Below the pieces are notes generated by a model. That model saw nothing but the letters and a program-made list of their open reading frames with translations. It was not told the DNA's origin and searched no databases. Below, in pieces: positions 38,374 through 46,961 of a stretch of 64,000 bases of DNA. Source of the DNA: CAWATZ01 sp963784995. GTDB taxonomy: Bacteria; Planctomycetota; Planctomycetia; Gemmatales; Gemmataceae. The position numbers and the translations under genes were made by a program. Every line of letters starts with the position of its first letter. Position 1 is the stretch's first letter. The DNA lies in the NCBI GenBank assembly GCA_963784995.1, contig CAWATZ010000011.1:248001-312000 (forward strand), given 5' to 3'.

Positions 38374-38883
38374 TCAGCCGGGCAGCACACCCACGAACGG
38401 CAGGTGCCGGTAGTCGTCGTTGTAGTCCAGCCCGTAGCCCACGACAAAGGCGTCGGGAATCTCGAAGCCACAATAATCCGGCTCGAACGGGACCGTCTGC
38501 CGGCCGACCTTGCGGAGCAGCACCGCCGTGCGGACCGATGCCGCTCCGAGCCCTTGCAGATGCTCGACCAGCCGGGCCAGGGTCTTGCCCGTGTCGAGGA
38601 TGTCGTCCAGCAGCAGCACGTCCCGGCCCCGGATGTCAGGCAGCAGCTTGGGGTCGATGACCAGTTCGCCGGCCACGGTGGTCTCGCCGCGGTAGCTGGA
38701 GGCCTGGATCAGGGCGATGCGCAGCGGCAGGTCGAGATGGCGGACCAGGTCGGCCAGGAACATCAGGCAGCCGGTGAGTACGCCCACGATGGTCAGCGGC
38801 CGGTCCTTGTACTGCTTGGCGATCTGCTCGGCCAGTTCGGCGACCCGGACCTGAATCCGGTCGGCAGGCAGGAGAATTTCCAT
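38374..38883 (-). CDS. hpt: Hypoxanthine phosphoribosyltransferase
   Basis: 169 residues. Purine salvage, making IMP or GMP from the base and PRPP. The PRPP loop is VLLLDDILDTGKTL. Other family blocks are VGVLTGCLMFLADL, SSYRGETT, and the purine-binding end PDAFVVGYGLDYNDDYR. Complete and of normal length. First gene of a pair with the glycosyltransferase. Confidence 0.95.
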   Translation of the reverse strand: MEILLPADRIQVRVAELAEQIAKQYKDRPLTIVGVLTGCLMFLADLVRHLDLPLRIALIQASSYRGETTVAGELVIDPKLLPDIRGRDVLLLDDILDTGKTLARLVEHLQGLGAASVRTAVLLRKVGRQTVPFEPDYCGFEIPDAFVVGYGLDYNDDYRHLPFVGVLPG

Positions 38884-39059
38884 GAACGCTCCTGGGCAGG
38901 GACTTCGGTAAAAGGGTTATTCAATAGCAAAGTGCCCAGCGCGAAAAGAGGGGCCTTGCTCGGCGGTGCTTGCCCCGGAATCCCTGGCGCTTAGAATCGT
39001 CTGGAGAAAGAACCACGGTTCGGGAACCGTGGACCCATTGAAGCAAGAACCAGATCCCC

Positions 39060-39752
39060 GATCGGGCCCAGGAGGTGGTCCGTGCGGTGGTCGAGGAGAT
39101 CATGAAGCGGATGCGCGGCGCCCTGGAGCAGGCGGTGCGTGGCTCGCTGGACCGGTCCCGGCACAGCCCGATGCGCTGCCTGCCCAACATGGACTGGGCA
39201 CGCACCATCCGCCGCAACCTCAAGAACTACAACGTCGAACGGAAAGTGGTCATCCCCGAGACGTTTCACTTCTACGCCCGGCAGCACCGCCGCAAGGAGT
39301 GGAACGTGATCGTCTGCATGGACCAGTCGGGCTCGATGGCCGACTCGGTGGTCTACGGCGGCGTCACCGGGGCCATCTTCGCCAGCATGCCGGCCCTGGA
39401 AACGCACGTGATCGTCTTCGACACCGAGGTGGTCGATCTGACCGAGAAGTGCCATGACCCGGTGGACCGGATCTTCGGCGTGCAGCTGGGCGGCGGCACC
39501 GACATCAACCGGGCGGTGGGCTACTGCCAGGGACTGATCCACGATCCGCGCAAGACGCTGTTTTTGCTGATCACCGACCCCTTCGAGGGCGGCAACGCCC
39601 GCGAGCTGGCGCAGCGGATGGAGGCGATGGTCCAGAGCGGCGTACGCGGAATCTGTCTGCTGGCGCTGGCCGACAGCGGCATCCCCTGTTACGACGAGAA
39701 CCTCGCTCGGAGGTTCGCCAGCATCGGTGTGCCCATCTTCTCGTCGCAAGGC
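39060..39752 (+). pseudogene. VWA-domain protein, truncated at both ends
   Basis: The frame contains a von Willebrand A domain with MIDAS site DQSGSM, then LGGGTDINRAV and LLITDPFEGGN, as in CoxE-like VWA proteins linked to MoxR ATPases. The N-terminal part of the family is missing: the frame begins at about KNQIPDRAQEVV just after a small palindrome, with only GTG 39075 as a possible start. The C-terminus breaks at GVPIFSS, where sequence antisense to the DUF4058 gene begins. Expression as a short protein cannot be excluded. Confidence 0.7.
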
Positions 39753-40291
39753 ACAGGGCCGCCGACGCGATATCTGAGCGCGTGGGGAGGAGGAGTGGCC
39801 GGTTCGCCCAGGCCCAGGTCATCGGAGATGGCGTCGGCAAAGGAGAAGCCCGCCGGCTGAGCAAACACGTCGATCAGCATCAGATGGACGCCCTGCCGCA
39901 AATAGCCGAGGTAGCGCCGGGTGTAGCGAGCCTTGGAGTCCAGGCGGTCCTTGTTGCGCGGCGACACGACCTCGACCGCCGCGATCAGTTGCCCGTGCCA
40001 ATCGATGTGGATGGCGCGCTGGGGATCGATGGTGAAGGTCGCCACCGTTTCGCGATCCGGGGCCAGCGCAGCCGCACCTCCCGGCGCGGCATCGCACTGC
40101 GGAGAGCAGAAGCCGCGCACGGTAACGTCGGGCTTGCCGTTGCCGGCCTCGAGGGTGAGGGCCGGCACGGAACCGACGTAGGCCCGAAAGCCGGGCGGCA
40201 GGCGCGGCTGAATCCAGTCGAGCATCTGCGCCAGCCAGAGCAGGTGAACGCCGTCCCAGCCCCGTTCGTCCTTCCAATCGTGCAGCAGCAT
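39689..40291 (-). CDS. DUF4058 family protein, 3'-truncated
   Basis: 200 codons from ATG 40291, with GGGAGGAGGG upstream. Matches DUF4058: MLLHDWKDERGWDGVH, LPPGFRAYVG, HIDWHGQLIAAVEVVSPRNK, and YLRQGVHLMLIDVFAQP. Homology ends at about RYRVGGPVP; the last 20 codons (39689-39752) are antisense to the VWA gene. Family members are about 250 residues, so the end is lost. Function unknown. The paired truncation with the VWA gene marks a rearrangement point. Confidence 0.8.
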   Translation of the reverse strand: MLLHDWKDERGWDGVHLLWLAQMLDWIQPRLPPGFRAYVGSVPALTLEAGNGKPDVTVRGFCSPQCDAAPGGAAALAPDRETVATFTIDPQRAIHIDWHGQLIAAVEVVSPRNKDRLDSKARYTRRYLGYLRQGVHLMLIDVFAQPAGFSFADAISDDLGLGEPATPPPHALRYRVGGPVPCDEKMGTPMLANLRARFSS

Positions 40292-40617
40292 GGTTGGTCC
40301 CTCCTCCCCTGGATTATGGCGACCCGGCGGCTGTCGTACAAGGCTGTGGTCAAATGCGGCCGGGCTTCGCCCTGAATGGTGAAAAAACTGGCACAATGGG
40401 CTGAACCATGATAGAGTGAGCGGCGGGTGAAGGCGGCAGGGAACGGAGCTTCTCGGAAGGCTTGATTCAGGTCGATCCTCACGAATACACCACCCGTTGA
40501 CCAGCCGAAAGCCCCACCACCGGTGTCTGCGGACGCCGAGACTGCTTTCCTGGAGGCCGGTGAACGCGCCCCGGACGGCGACCTCGGCTTTCTGCATTCG
40601 CCGACAGGAGACCTCCG
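40292..40617. other. Intergenic stretch with no recognised feature
   Basis: Between the divergent DUF4058 and DUF2695 genes. It presumably holds both promoters. No repeat, RNA or convincing small gene seen. Confidence 0.5.
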
Positions 40618-40935
40618 ATGACGAATCGGCCTGACAAACGGACTCGCAAGGAGGCCCTGGGCCTCTGGAAAGCCCAGCAACGGGCCGCGGCACGGGCCAA
40701 TCTGCCGCTGCCGAATGCGCAGATGCAGGCGCTGTTCGACATGCTGGACGTGGAACTCCCGCAGCGGGGCTGCGACCACACGTTGCGGCTCGTCCGAGAA
40801 TGGCTGACCAGGCAAGGACTCAACGTTGAGCCGGTCGAAGCGTGGCTGCACGAGAACGGCGGTTACTGCGATTGTGAAGCCCTGGCCAATGCGGAGCAGG
40901 CCTGGCAGGACGCAATCCATGAGGTCAACTGGTGA
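40618..40935 (+). CDS. DUF2695 family protein
   Basis: 105 residues. The C-terminal half has the family signature: MLDVELPQRGCDHTLRLVRE, a Trp-Leu helix, then ENGGYCDCEALANAEQAW, with Cys and His residues suited to metal binding. Function unknown. ATG 40618 is preceded by AGGAGA. Confidence 0.85.
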   Translation: MTNRPDKRTRKEALGLWKAQQRAAARANLPLPNAQMQALFDMLDVELPQRGCDHTLRLVREWLTRQGLNVEPVEAWLHENGGYCDCEALANAEQAWQDAIHEVNW

Positions 40936-41054
40936 AGCCGTCGCGCCGGATCCACCCAGCACACCGGCCACGCGATTGAGTCTTGCCGAGCCCACAGTCG
41001 TGCCCGCATAATGCTGTTGCCGGATGACGTTTCGTGACCTCCCAGGGTGCAATC

Positions 41055-42029
41055 ATGATCCAAAAACAGCCGAACGAGCCAACCAATCCGAAACCGACGG
41101 ACATCGCGAGCAACCCGTCACCCTCGCCCCGTCCGGACACGACCGAGCCGACGTCGGGGGCCCGGCCGTTGCCGGACGCCGATCTGTTTGTCCCACGCCT
41201 GGGCCGGACTGGCCGCAGCGTTCTGGTCGTCGTCTGCGGCGTGGCGACGACGGCAGCGGCGCTGCTGGGCGTTTACCTGCTGAAAGTCCTGGCCGACGAA
41301 AACATCATGGGGCTGTACGCCAACTACGTCCTCCCGGTGGGAGCGTTGCTTGTCGGGTTGCTGGCCTCCTCCGGTTATGCCCTGGCGGCCTGGTTTTCCG
41401 GACGCCGGATCAGCGGCGGCCTGCTGCTGACGATCCTGGGCTTGCAGGTCCTGGCCTACTTTGCAGCCCAGTACGTTGAATTCCGCGCTTACGAGCCCAT
41501 CCGACCGGGGCCGGTCGTGGAGCGGATGGGGTTCCTTGAATACTTTGACCTGTCCACGAGGGCCTTCGCCTGGAAAAAGACTTCCGGCACCGGCTCGGGC
41601 GAGCCCCTGGGCGCGCTCGGCTACCTGGTGCGCCTTGGCGAGATTCTCGGCTTCTCGCTGGGGACGCTGCTTATTCCCCTGCTGCTGGGGAACGTGCCCT
41701 ACTGTGAGCTGTGCGAGCGCTACAAGAAAACCCGGAAGCTGGCCGTGCTTCCCGCCGAGACGGCGGCGGCCGAGGAGGTGACCCGCCTGGCCAGCGCGAA
41801 GGACGTCGCTGGCTTTTCCCAGTGTGTCCAGCGTCACCAGGCCAACGCGAAGGCAAACAACAAGCTCCCCCGCCGCATCTCGGTGTCCCTGATTCACTGT
41901 CAGCAATGTTCCGGCGGCCAGCTGCAACTGATGCTCGCGGAAGGCTCCGGAAACCAGCTGAGAATCGCGGTCGTGGGCGTGGTGCCCCTCGATCCGGAGT
42001 TCGTGCGGGACGTCGCCCGCCTGGCGTGA
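41055..42029 (+). CDS. Membrane protein with paired cysteines, unknown function
   Basis: 324 residues from ATG 41055 (a GTG at 41034 is possible). A Pro/Thr-rich hydrophilic N-terminus is followed by about four transmembrane helices: VLVVVCGVATTAAALLGVYL, LPVGALLVGLLASSG, LLLTILGLQVLAYFAAQYV, and a fourth around LGFSLGTLLIPLLLG. The soluble C-terminal part has two CxxC pairs (YCELCERY and HCQQCS) that could bind metal. No family recognised. Confidence 0.75.
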   Translation: MIQKQPNEPTNPKPTDIASNPSPSPRPDTTEPTSGARPLPDADLFVPRLGRTGRSVLVVVCGVATTAAALLGVYLLKVLADENIMGLYANYVLPVGALLVGLLASSGYALAAWFSGRRISGGLLLTILGLQVLAYFAAQYVEFRAYEPIRPGPVVERMGFLEYFDLSTRAFAWKKTSGTGSGEPLGALGYLVRLGEILGFSLGTLLIPLLLGNVPYCELCERYKKTRKLAVLPAETAAAEEVTRLASAKDVAGFSQCVQRHQANAKANNKLPRRISVSLIHCQQCSGGQLQLMLAEGSGNQLRIAVVGVVPLDPEFVRDVARLA

Positions 42030-42093
42030 AGCGAGCAAACGGACCTTCTCGGTCAGGCCCCGAAGGCGGACCTCCGATTGTCCTCAGGCTGCC

Positions 42094-42816
42094 TTATCCC
42101 ACGTCGTTCGAGTCGGTTTGAGCCGCGACGTCCTCGCTGGGAAGAGTCTGCTGCTCGCGCAGGTTCTGCTCATACTCCTTGAGCAGGTCCTCGGATTCGC
42201 TGGACCGCCGGGCCAGCTCCTCCAGCCAGGCCCGCGTCTTGACCTTCGCCATCCACACCTCCTGCTCCGTCTTCCCCTTGCGCTGCCGGCGCACGTGAAC
42301 GCCCTTGGCGACGGCTCCCTCCTTGACCGGGTACTTCCCCGCCTGCACGTCCTCGATGAACGACCGGCTGAAAGGGCCCTCGTAAACGACCCTGGCAATC
42401 GGAAGGTGTCCGAAGTGGGCGACGAAGTCCTTTGGGAGGACGAAGCCTCGGCCGGGCAGGAAGACGTCGAAGAGGACCAGCTGCTTCGGCTCCTCCTGGT
42501 GCAGACCCGAGAAGGTGCGAGGGCCGAAGAACTCGCAGAAGGCGACCAGTTCCGTGACGCCGCGGTACTCCTTGAAGCGACGCAGCGTCTCGACAAGACC
42601 CCGGGCGCAGTCGCGCTGGAACAGCTCAATGGCAGGGCCGAACGTGGGCGTGACGGCCTTGAACCAGCGGTAGCGCGTGCCGGTGCTGTGCCAGCCGCGC
42701 TTCTGGTCCCAGAAGAAGCGCAGGTTGGAGCCGTCGTACTTCTCGAAGGCAATGCAGGGCGCGTTCAGGAAGGCAAAGGTAGGGCCTTCGATTGAGGGGT
42801 AAGTAAACTCCGCCAT
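42094..42816 (-). CDS. RNA ligase family protein
   Basis: 240 residues from ATG 42816, with GGGAGGAAA six bases upstream. Nucleotidyltransferase fold with the adenylated Lys in motif I EKYDGSN, a motif III-like CEFFGPRTFSGLH, motif IV KEGAVAKG, and motif V AKVKT. This is the pattern of ATP-dependent RNA ligases of the Rnl2/DRB0094 type, which join 3'-OH to 5'-phosphate ends. Retron-like element copy 3 begins just upstream and points away. Confidence 0.85.
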   Translation of the reverse strand: MAEFTYPSIEGPTFAFLNAPCIAFEKYDGSNLRFFWDQKRGWHSTGTRYRWFKAVTPTFGPAIELFQRDCARGLVETLRRFKEYRGVTELVAFCEFFGPRTFSGLHQEEPKQLVLFDVFLPGRGFVLPKDFVAHFGHLPIARVVYEGPFSRSFIEDVQAGKYPVKEGAVAKGVHVRRQRKGKTEQEVWMAKVKTRAWLEELARRSSESEDLLKEYEQNLREQQTLPSEDVAAQTDSNDVG

Positions 42817-42906
42817 GACTTTCCTCCCACGCCAACGGGTCCTTTTCTCGGCGCAGCCCGGTTTTGTGGCTTGCCTGGTTTCCAAGTCAATTGTACAACT
42901 ACCTTT

Positions 42907-43203
42907 GCTTGTACGGAGGGCCAGGTCTAGCTGAGGTGCCCTGCACCAGGGCGACGTTGCGTCGCCCGAGCGTTTCGCTTGTCATCCGTCACAAGGAAGG
43001 CTGTTTCAGCCCCGCTTCCGGGCAGATCTGCAGATAAGTCCCGGGAGACTGGGGTAACCCCGCCCATCGTGGTCCTCCCGGGACTTATCTGGCAGATCTG
43101 CCCGGCGGGTCCGAGAGCCTTCCGAGTCCCAGGTCTCGTGGTAGACGTCTTCCGGCGCAAGCATGGGGCAGTCCGGCCAACCGGTGGGCTGCCCCACCTT
43201 TTT
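42907..43203 (+). ncRNA. Retron-like structured RNA element, copy 3
   Basis: Tightest closing stem of the three copies: GCTTG-TA-CGGAGGGC-CAG-GTCTA (42907-42929) pairs with TAGAC-GTCTTCCG-GCG-CAAGC (43142-43162). After AGC come hairpins GGTGC/GCACC, GGGCGAC/GTCGCCC (a compensated change from copies 1 and 2), AGCG-TTT-CGCT and GGCTG-TTT-CAGCC. The long stem (43018-43047 with 43075-43105) has 30 pairs and one bulged G. It ends with a GGGGCAG/CTGCCCC hairpin and a T run, like an intrinsic terminator. Confidence 0.68.
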
Positions 43204-43228
43204 CTTCTCCGTGATGCGAGAGGCGGCC

Positions 43229-43881
43229 ATGACTGAGGCGGAGTGGTGTGCGGCCAATAGCCAGCTTGCCTTGCTGAAGCACGTGCTGTCGCTCCCCAAC
43301 GTGAGTGGCGCAAGCTGCGACTCTTCGCTTGTGTGGTCGTGCGGCGTCTGTGGGAATGCTTGCCGGAAGAGGGCAGCCGGCACGCTGTCGTGGTTGCCGA
43401 GCAGTTCGCGGATGGCGAGGCGACTGCGGCACAGCTGACGGCGGCGGGCACGGCCGCATGGGCAATTGTACTTGACTGGGGGGAGAGGTACGACACTCTG
43501 GACAATGCCTGCATCACCGAGGCCGTGCGGCACGCCGAGCATTGTACTTCGGAAAAGGCAGAGGACGCCGCGCGTTACTGCCTGGCGGAAGCGCGCAACG
43601 AGGACGAATGCCATCTGCTCCGGGACGTCTTTGGCAATCCCTTTCGTCCCGTCTCCATCGATCCGGCCTGGCTCACACCGACTGTGCTGGCGCTGGCGCA
43701 CGCCGCCTGTGTAGAGCGCCAGCTTCCCGCCGGACATCTCGACCCCGCACGTCTTGGCGTGCTGGCGGACGCCCTGGAAGACGCCGGCTGCGGCGAACGG
43801 ACCATCCTGGACCACCTGCGCGGGCCCAGGCCCCACGTGCGCGGCTGCTGGGCCGTGGACCACCTTTTGGGGAAGAAGTGA
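43229..43881 (+). CDS. Planctomycete family protein (frameshifted)
   Basis: Begins MTEAEWCAANSQLALLKHVL (ATG 43229). One base appears missing near 43310; the other frame resumes as WRKLRLFACVVVRRLWECLP and runs to GPHVRGCWAVDHLLGKK. I know this as a protein type repeated many times in Gemmata-like genomes, with a Leu-Phe-Ala-Cys motif near the N-terminus and FGNPFRPVSIDPAWLTPTV near the end. Function unknown. Lies directly behind retron-like copy 3. Confidence 0.7.
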
Positions 43882-44025
43882 AGCAGGGAACGAGTCAGGG
43901 ACGTCCCTGGTGTGTCACGCCCCGCCAAGAAGGGAAGTGAGGACGTGGCATCCCCGAGTGTGCGGTCCGGGCCCGCGCAGGTGTTCCAGCAGGTCCGAAT
44001 GGGTGCGATCCATCGTCCCCGCCGG

Positions 44026-45093
44026 TCACGCAACCAAAATCGTGTACCCCCGACGGACGTAGGCCTCGACGCCGCCAAAGACCTGCTCGACCAGGGGGGC
44101 CATCTCGTTGATCTGCTTGGTGACCATGTAGAAGCGCCCCTCCGGCTTGAGCAACTCCCGGGAGCGATCGACGAACAGCCGGGCGATGCTGCTGTTGGCG
44201 AAGTAAGGCGGATTGGCCAGGGCCACGTCGAAGCTGCGTTCGGGCAGGCCCTCGATCCGCGAGGAGGCCACCGTCTGGAACGACTCGACGCCGTTGGCCC
44301 GGGCGTTGTGTTCCGCCAGGGCCAGGGCACGGACGTTGCTATCGACAAAGGCCACGAAACCACCGGGGCCGCACTGCTGCCAGGCAAAGATCCCATTGGT
44401 GCCGCAGCCACAGCCGATGTCCAGCACCCGGTCGCCCGGCTCGATCTCCATCACCTCCGACAGCGCCCGCGCCCCTTCGTCGAACCGGCCGTAGGAGAAC
44501 GTCCCCGGGCGGGACAGGAAGCGGCACGAGGGACCGCCGCCAATGCGGACCTGGAAGACCATCTCATGACGCCGTCGGGGCCGATCACCCTCGCGCTGAC
44601 CCCACAGCACCGTGTCCGGCTCGGGCCCGGCCTGCCGGGCAGGCCCGGCCTGCACGTGGACCCGGCCGAAAATCTTCTTGACCAGCTGCTGGAAGAACGG
44701 GTCGGTTTCGTAGGAGGACCAGACCACCAGCAGACCACCTGGCCTGAGGACGTGAAACGCCTGCTCGACCATGTCGATCTTCAACTCGCGTTCTCCCCCC
44801 CGGGCCGGCAGATAGACGACCGTCTGGAACTCCGGCGGCAGGTCCCACAGGTCGGGAGTGGCGACCACCCGGCCCGCAAGCTCCCGCTCCCGCAGTTCTT
44901 CCTGGAGCCGTTCTGCCTGGTAAAGGTCCATCTGGTAACAGACCGCCTCGCCGGCGTCGCTCTCTTCGAGGAAATGCGCGACCTCGGCCGGCGAGCCAAG
45001 GACCACAGCTACCGGCGGCCGGGTCTTGGTTCGCACCAGTTCCGGCACGGCTCGCTGACTGAGGGGAACTTCTTTGCGTTTGCGTCTGCTCAT
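44026..45093 (-). CDS. RsmC-like class I methyltransferase
   Basis: 355 residues from ATG 45093. Two-part layout like the 16S rRNA G1207 methyltransferase RsmC: a degenerate N-terminal methyltransferase half (VLRPGGLLVVWSSYET) and an active C-terminal half with SAM motif VLDIGCGCGTNG and catalytic NPPYF, which modifies a base amino group. The SD is weak. Target by homology is 16S rRNA, but other guanine substrates are possible. Confidence 0.8.
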   Translation of the reverse strand: MSRRKRKEVPLSQRAVPELVRTKTRPPVAVVLGSPAEVAHFLEESDAGEAVCYQMDLYQAERLQEELRERELAGRVVATPDLWDLPPEFQTVVYLPARGGERELKIDMVEQAFHVLRPGGLLVVWSSYETDPFFQQLVKKIFGRVHVQAGPARQAGPEPDTVLWGQREGDRPRRRHEMVFQVRIGGGPSCRFLSRPGTFSYGRFDEGARALSEVMEIEPGDRVLDIGCGCGTNGIFAWQQCGPGGFVAFVDSNVRALALAEHNARANGVESFQTVASSRIEGLPERSFDVALANPPYFANSSIARLFVDRSRELLKPEGRFYMVTKQINEMAPLVEQVFGGVEAYVRRGYTILVA

Positions 45094-45138
45094 GGGTGGG
45101 GAGCCGTTGCGGGCTCGCATCCTTCCTGGTGGTCGGTC

Positions 45139-45202
45139 GTAGGACGGTTTTTCAAACCGTCCCACTCGGTTGGTCGGAAGACGGTTTGAAAAACCGTCCT
45201 AC
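45139..45202. repeat. Intergenic palindrome
   Basis: Arms of 22-23 bp (GTAGGACGGTTTTTCAAACC... and complement) with an 18-base loop, upstream of the methyltransferase gene and just past the end of the phosphatase gene. Confidence 0.85.
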
Positions 45203-45218
45203 TGAAACAACTTCGCGG

Positions 45219-45899
45219 TCAATCCACTTCGTCAAGCCAACCCTGGTTCGTCTGGCCTCGCTGGTTGGCCTGCCAGTAGCGGCCCGAAGCAACGTCCAGA
45301 CAGGTGAGCCAGCCCCGGCCGTAGGCCCAGGTGTCGATGCAGACGGCATGACCCAGGTTTCGCGGCTTGCCGGACTTCTGGGGCGTGTGGCCGCACACCA
45401 TCACCTTGCCCGAATCGTGCGGCGGAGGCCTGTCGAAACTTTCCCAGTACAGCATGAAATCAGGCTGCTCCGCCAGGGGACAGTCAGGATAGGCGTTGGC
45501 ATGGACGAAGAAATGCGTGTCTGTCTCATGCCAGCCGCACAGGCCCTCTTCCAGAAACTGCCAGTGCGGATCGGGCACGTCGATCAGTTTGCCGCTGTCG
45601 CCAAAGGGAGAATAGGAAGCCAGGGTCGCATCGCCGCCGACTTCGAGCCAGCATTGCATCGCCTCCTTGCTCTCGCGGGCCTGGAGCATCATCAGCTCGT
45701 GATTGCCGCGCAGGGCGACCAGGTGGCCGCGTCGCTTCCAGGCCAGGAGCCAGTCGAGGACGGCACAGGAGTCCGGACCGCGATCCATGTAATCGCCGAG
45801 GGCGATCAGCACATCGCCGGTGTCGAACGGCACGAAGGCGGCCAGCGTGGTCAGCGCCTTGAAACAGCCATGAATGTCGCCAATCGCCAGAGTACGCAT
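45219..45899 (-). CDS. PPP-family metallophosphatase
   Basis: 226 residues. Metal-binding signatures GDIHGC, GDYMDRG, RGNHELM, the late His in VHANAY and CGHTPQ place it with the bacterial serine/threonine phosphatase / diadenosine tetraphosphatase group (PrpE/ApaH-like). Substrate unknown. Last gene of a minus-strand run that begins near 49.9 kb. Confidence 0.9.
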   Translation of the reverse strand: MRTLAIGDIHGCFKALTTLAAFVPFDTGDVLIALGDYMDRGPDSCAVLDWLLAWKRRGHLVALRGNHELMMLQARESKEAMQCWLEVGGDATLASYSPFGDSGKLIDVPDPHWQFLEEGLCGWHETDTHFFVHANAYPDCPLAEQPDFMLYWESFDRPPPHDSGKVMVCGHTPQKSGKPRNLGHAVCIDTWAYGRGWLTCLDVASGRYWQANQRGQTNQGWLDEVD

Positions 45900-45914
45900 G
45901 AGGCCCCGCGGTCG

Positions 45915-46559
45915 TTACGCGCCTTGTGACAGTTCGCTGCTTCCCGTCACACTCCGTTGTCCAATGGCGATTCCCTGGGTACTTTTCTGCCGAGTGGGCG
46001 GACTGGAGATGGTGGCGACAACGACCTGGGCAACAGCATCGCCTTCCTGAAGGGCAAGAGTAAATGGCCCGTGATTGGCGATCTCCAGAGTAACGTGTCC
46101 CCACCAACCGGCATGCAGGGTCGGCGCAGTCATGTGGACAACCAGCCCCGTCCTGGCCCGGGTGCTTTTTCCATCCACAAAGCAAATCAAACGCGGATCG
46201 ACCTCAGGCGTCCCAACGATTTCCCGCGTTTGCCAGAGGAAAAACCCGCCCGGCCGGAGGATGATTCTCGCCCCATCACGGTACACTTTGTCTTCGGGAC
46301 TGAGTTGTTCCTGAGCTGGGACCGCAATGGCAAACTTCTCCGCGAAGGCCTTGTGGTTAAACTTGCCAAGATCCAGGATCGGAGCGTTGCCAGCCTGTTC
46401 CTGCTCCCGAACAAAGGTCCGGACATCCCAGACTCGCGCCTGCTCCACTCTGTCGAGGTGCAAATCGATGGAAGTCGTATCGATTTCCACGGGGGGCGGG
46501 TCAATCAAGAGTTGCCTGGTCGCCAGAGCAAATTGCAGGTCCCGATCCGAGAGGTACAT
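45915..46559 (-). CDS. dCTP deaminase-like protein
   Basis: 214 residues. The core VDGKSTRARTGLVVHM, then TAPTLHAGWWGHVTLEIANHGP and ALQEGDAVAQVV, matches the dCTP deaminase/dUTPase fold, including the catalytic Glu in TLEI. These enzymes turn dCTP into dUTP (or dUMP) for thymidylate synthesis. It is longer than usual because of an insert before the core. Probably co-transcribed with the phosphatase. Confidence 0.8.
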   Translation of the reverse strand: MYLSDRDLQFALATRQLLIDPPPVEIDTTSIDLHLDRVEQARVWDVRTFVREQEQAGNAPILDLGKFNHKAFAEKFAIAVPAQEQLSPEDKVYRDGARIILRPGGFFLWQTREIVGTPEVDPRLICFVDGKSTRARTGLVVHMTAPTLHAGWWGHVTLEIANHGPFTLALQEGDAVAQVVVATISSPPTRQKSTQGIAIGQRSVTGSSELSQGA

Positions 46560-46578
46560 GGGGCGGCCTCCTATTCCG

Positions 46579-46917
46579 TCAGGTTCCGATCGAGGTCGGG
46601 GAAGGTGGAATGATCGGCGTCGGTCGGCGTTTCACCTGGGCTTGGTCCACGGCGATGACTTTCCCATCCGGAACTTCAACCGCCGCCTGGCCGTCTTCAA
46701 GCTCTTCAACCATGCGAGCCGCAACCATTCCGTCAATCTCTCGCTCCGGTTCCGTTTCCCCAACGAGGACACCGGATTCATTCCAGCAGAAAAAGCGCGG
46801 AGCGACGCTGGTGTACGTCTCACCGTTTGCCAGCCTGACCTCGAAAACACGCTCTCCGGAGAAGATGCCGGGGGAGAGTTTGCAAGGAAGTGCAATCAGG
46901 GAACGTTCCGCGTTCAT
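46579..46917 (-). CDS. Hypothetical protein
   Basis: 112 residues from ATG 46917, with GGAGG seven bases upstream. The fold appears beta-rich: FEVRLANGETYTSVAPRFFC, then VEVPDGKVIAVDQAQV. No domain recognised. Lies between the ferredoxin and the deaminase-like gene in the same direction. Confidence 0.7.
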   Translation of the reverse strand: MNAERSLIALPCKLSPGIFSGERVFEVRLANGETYTSVAPRFFCWNESGVLVGETEPEREIDGMVAARMVEELEDGQAAVEVPDGKVIAVDQAQVKRRPTPIIPPSPTSIGT

Positions 46918-46961
46918 TCCAGAACCTCCAGTGAAGAGAGTTTGCAAGAGTTCCTGTCAAA

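Noticed and set aside
43575..44411. 278-codon minus-strand frame behind the RsmC-like gene
   Set aside because: Shifted-frame shadow of the methyltransferase and of the gene before it; Arg/Pro/Ser-rich with no motif.
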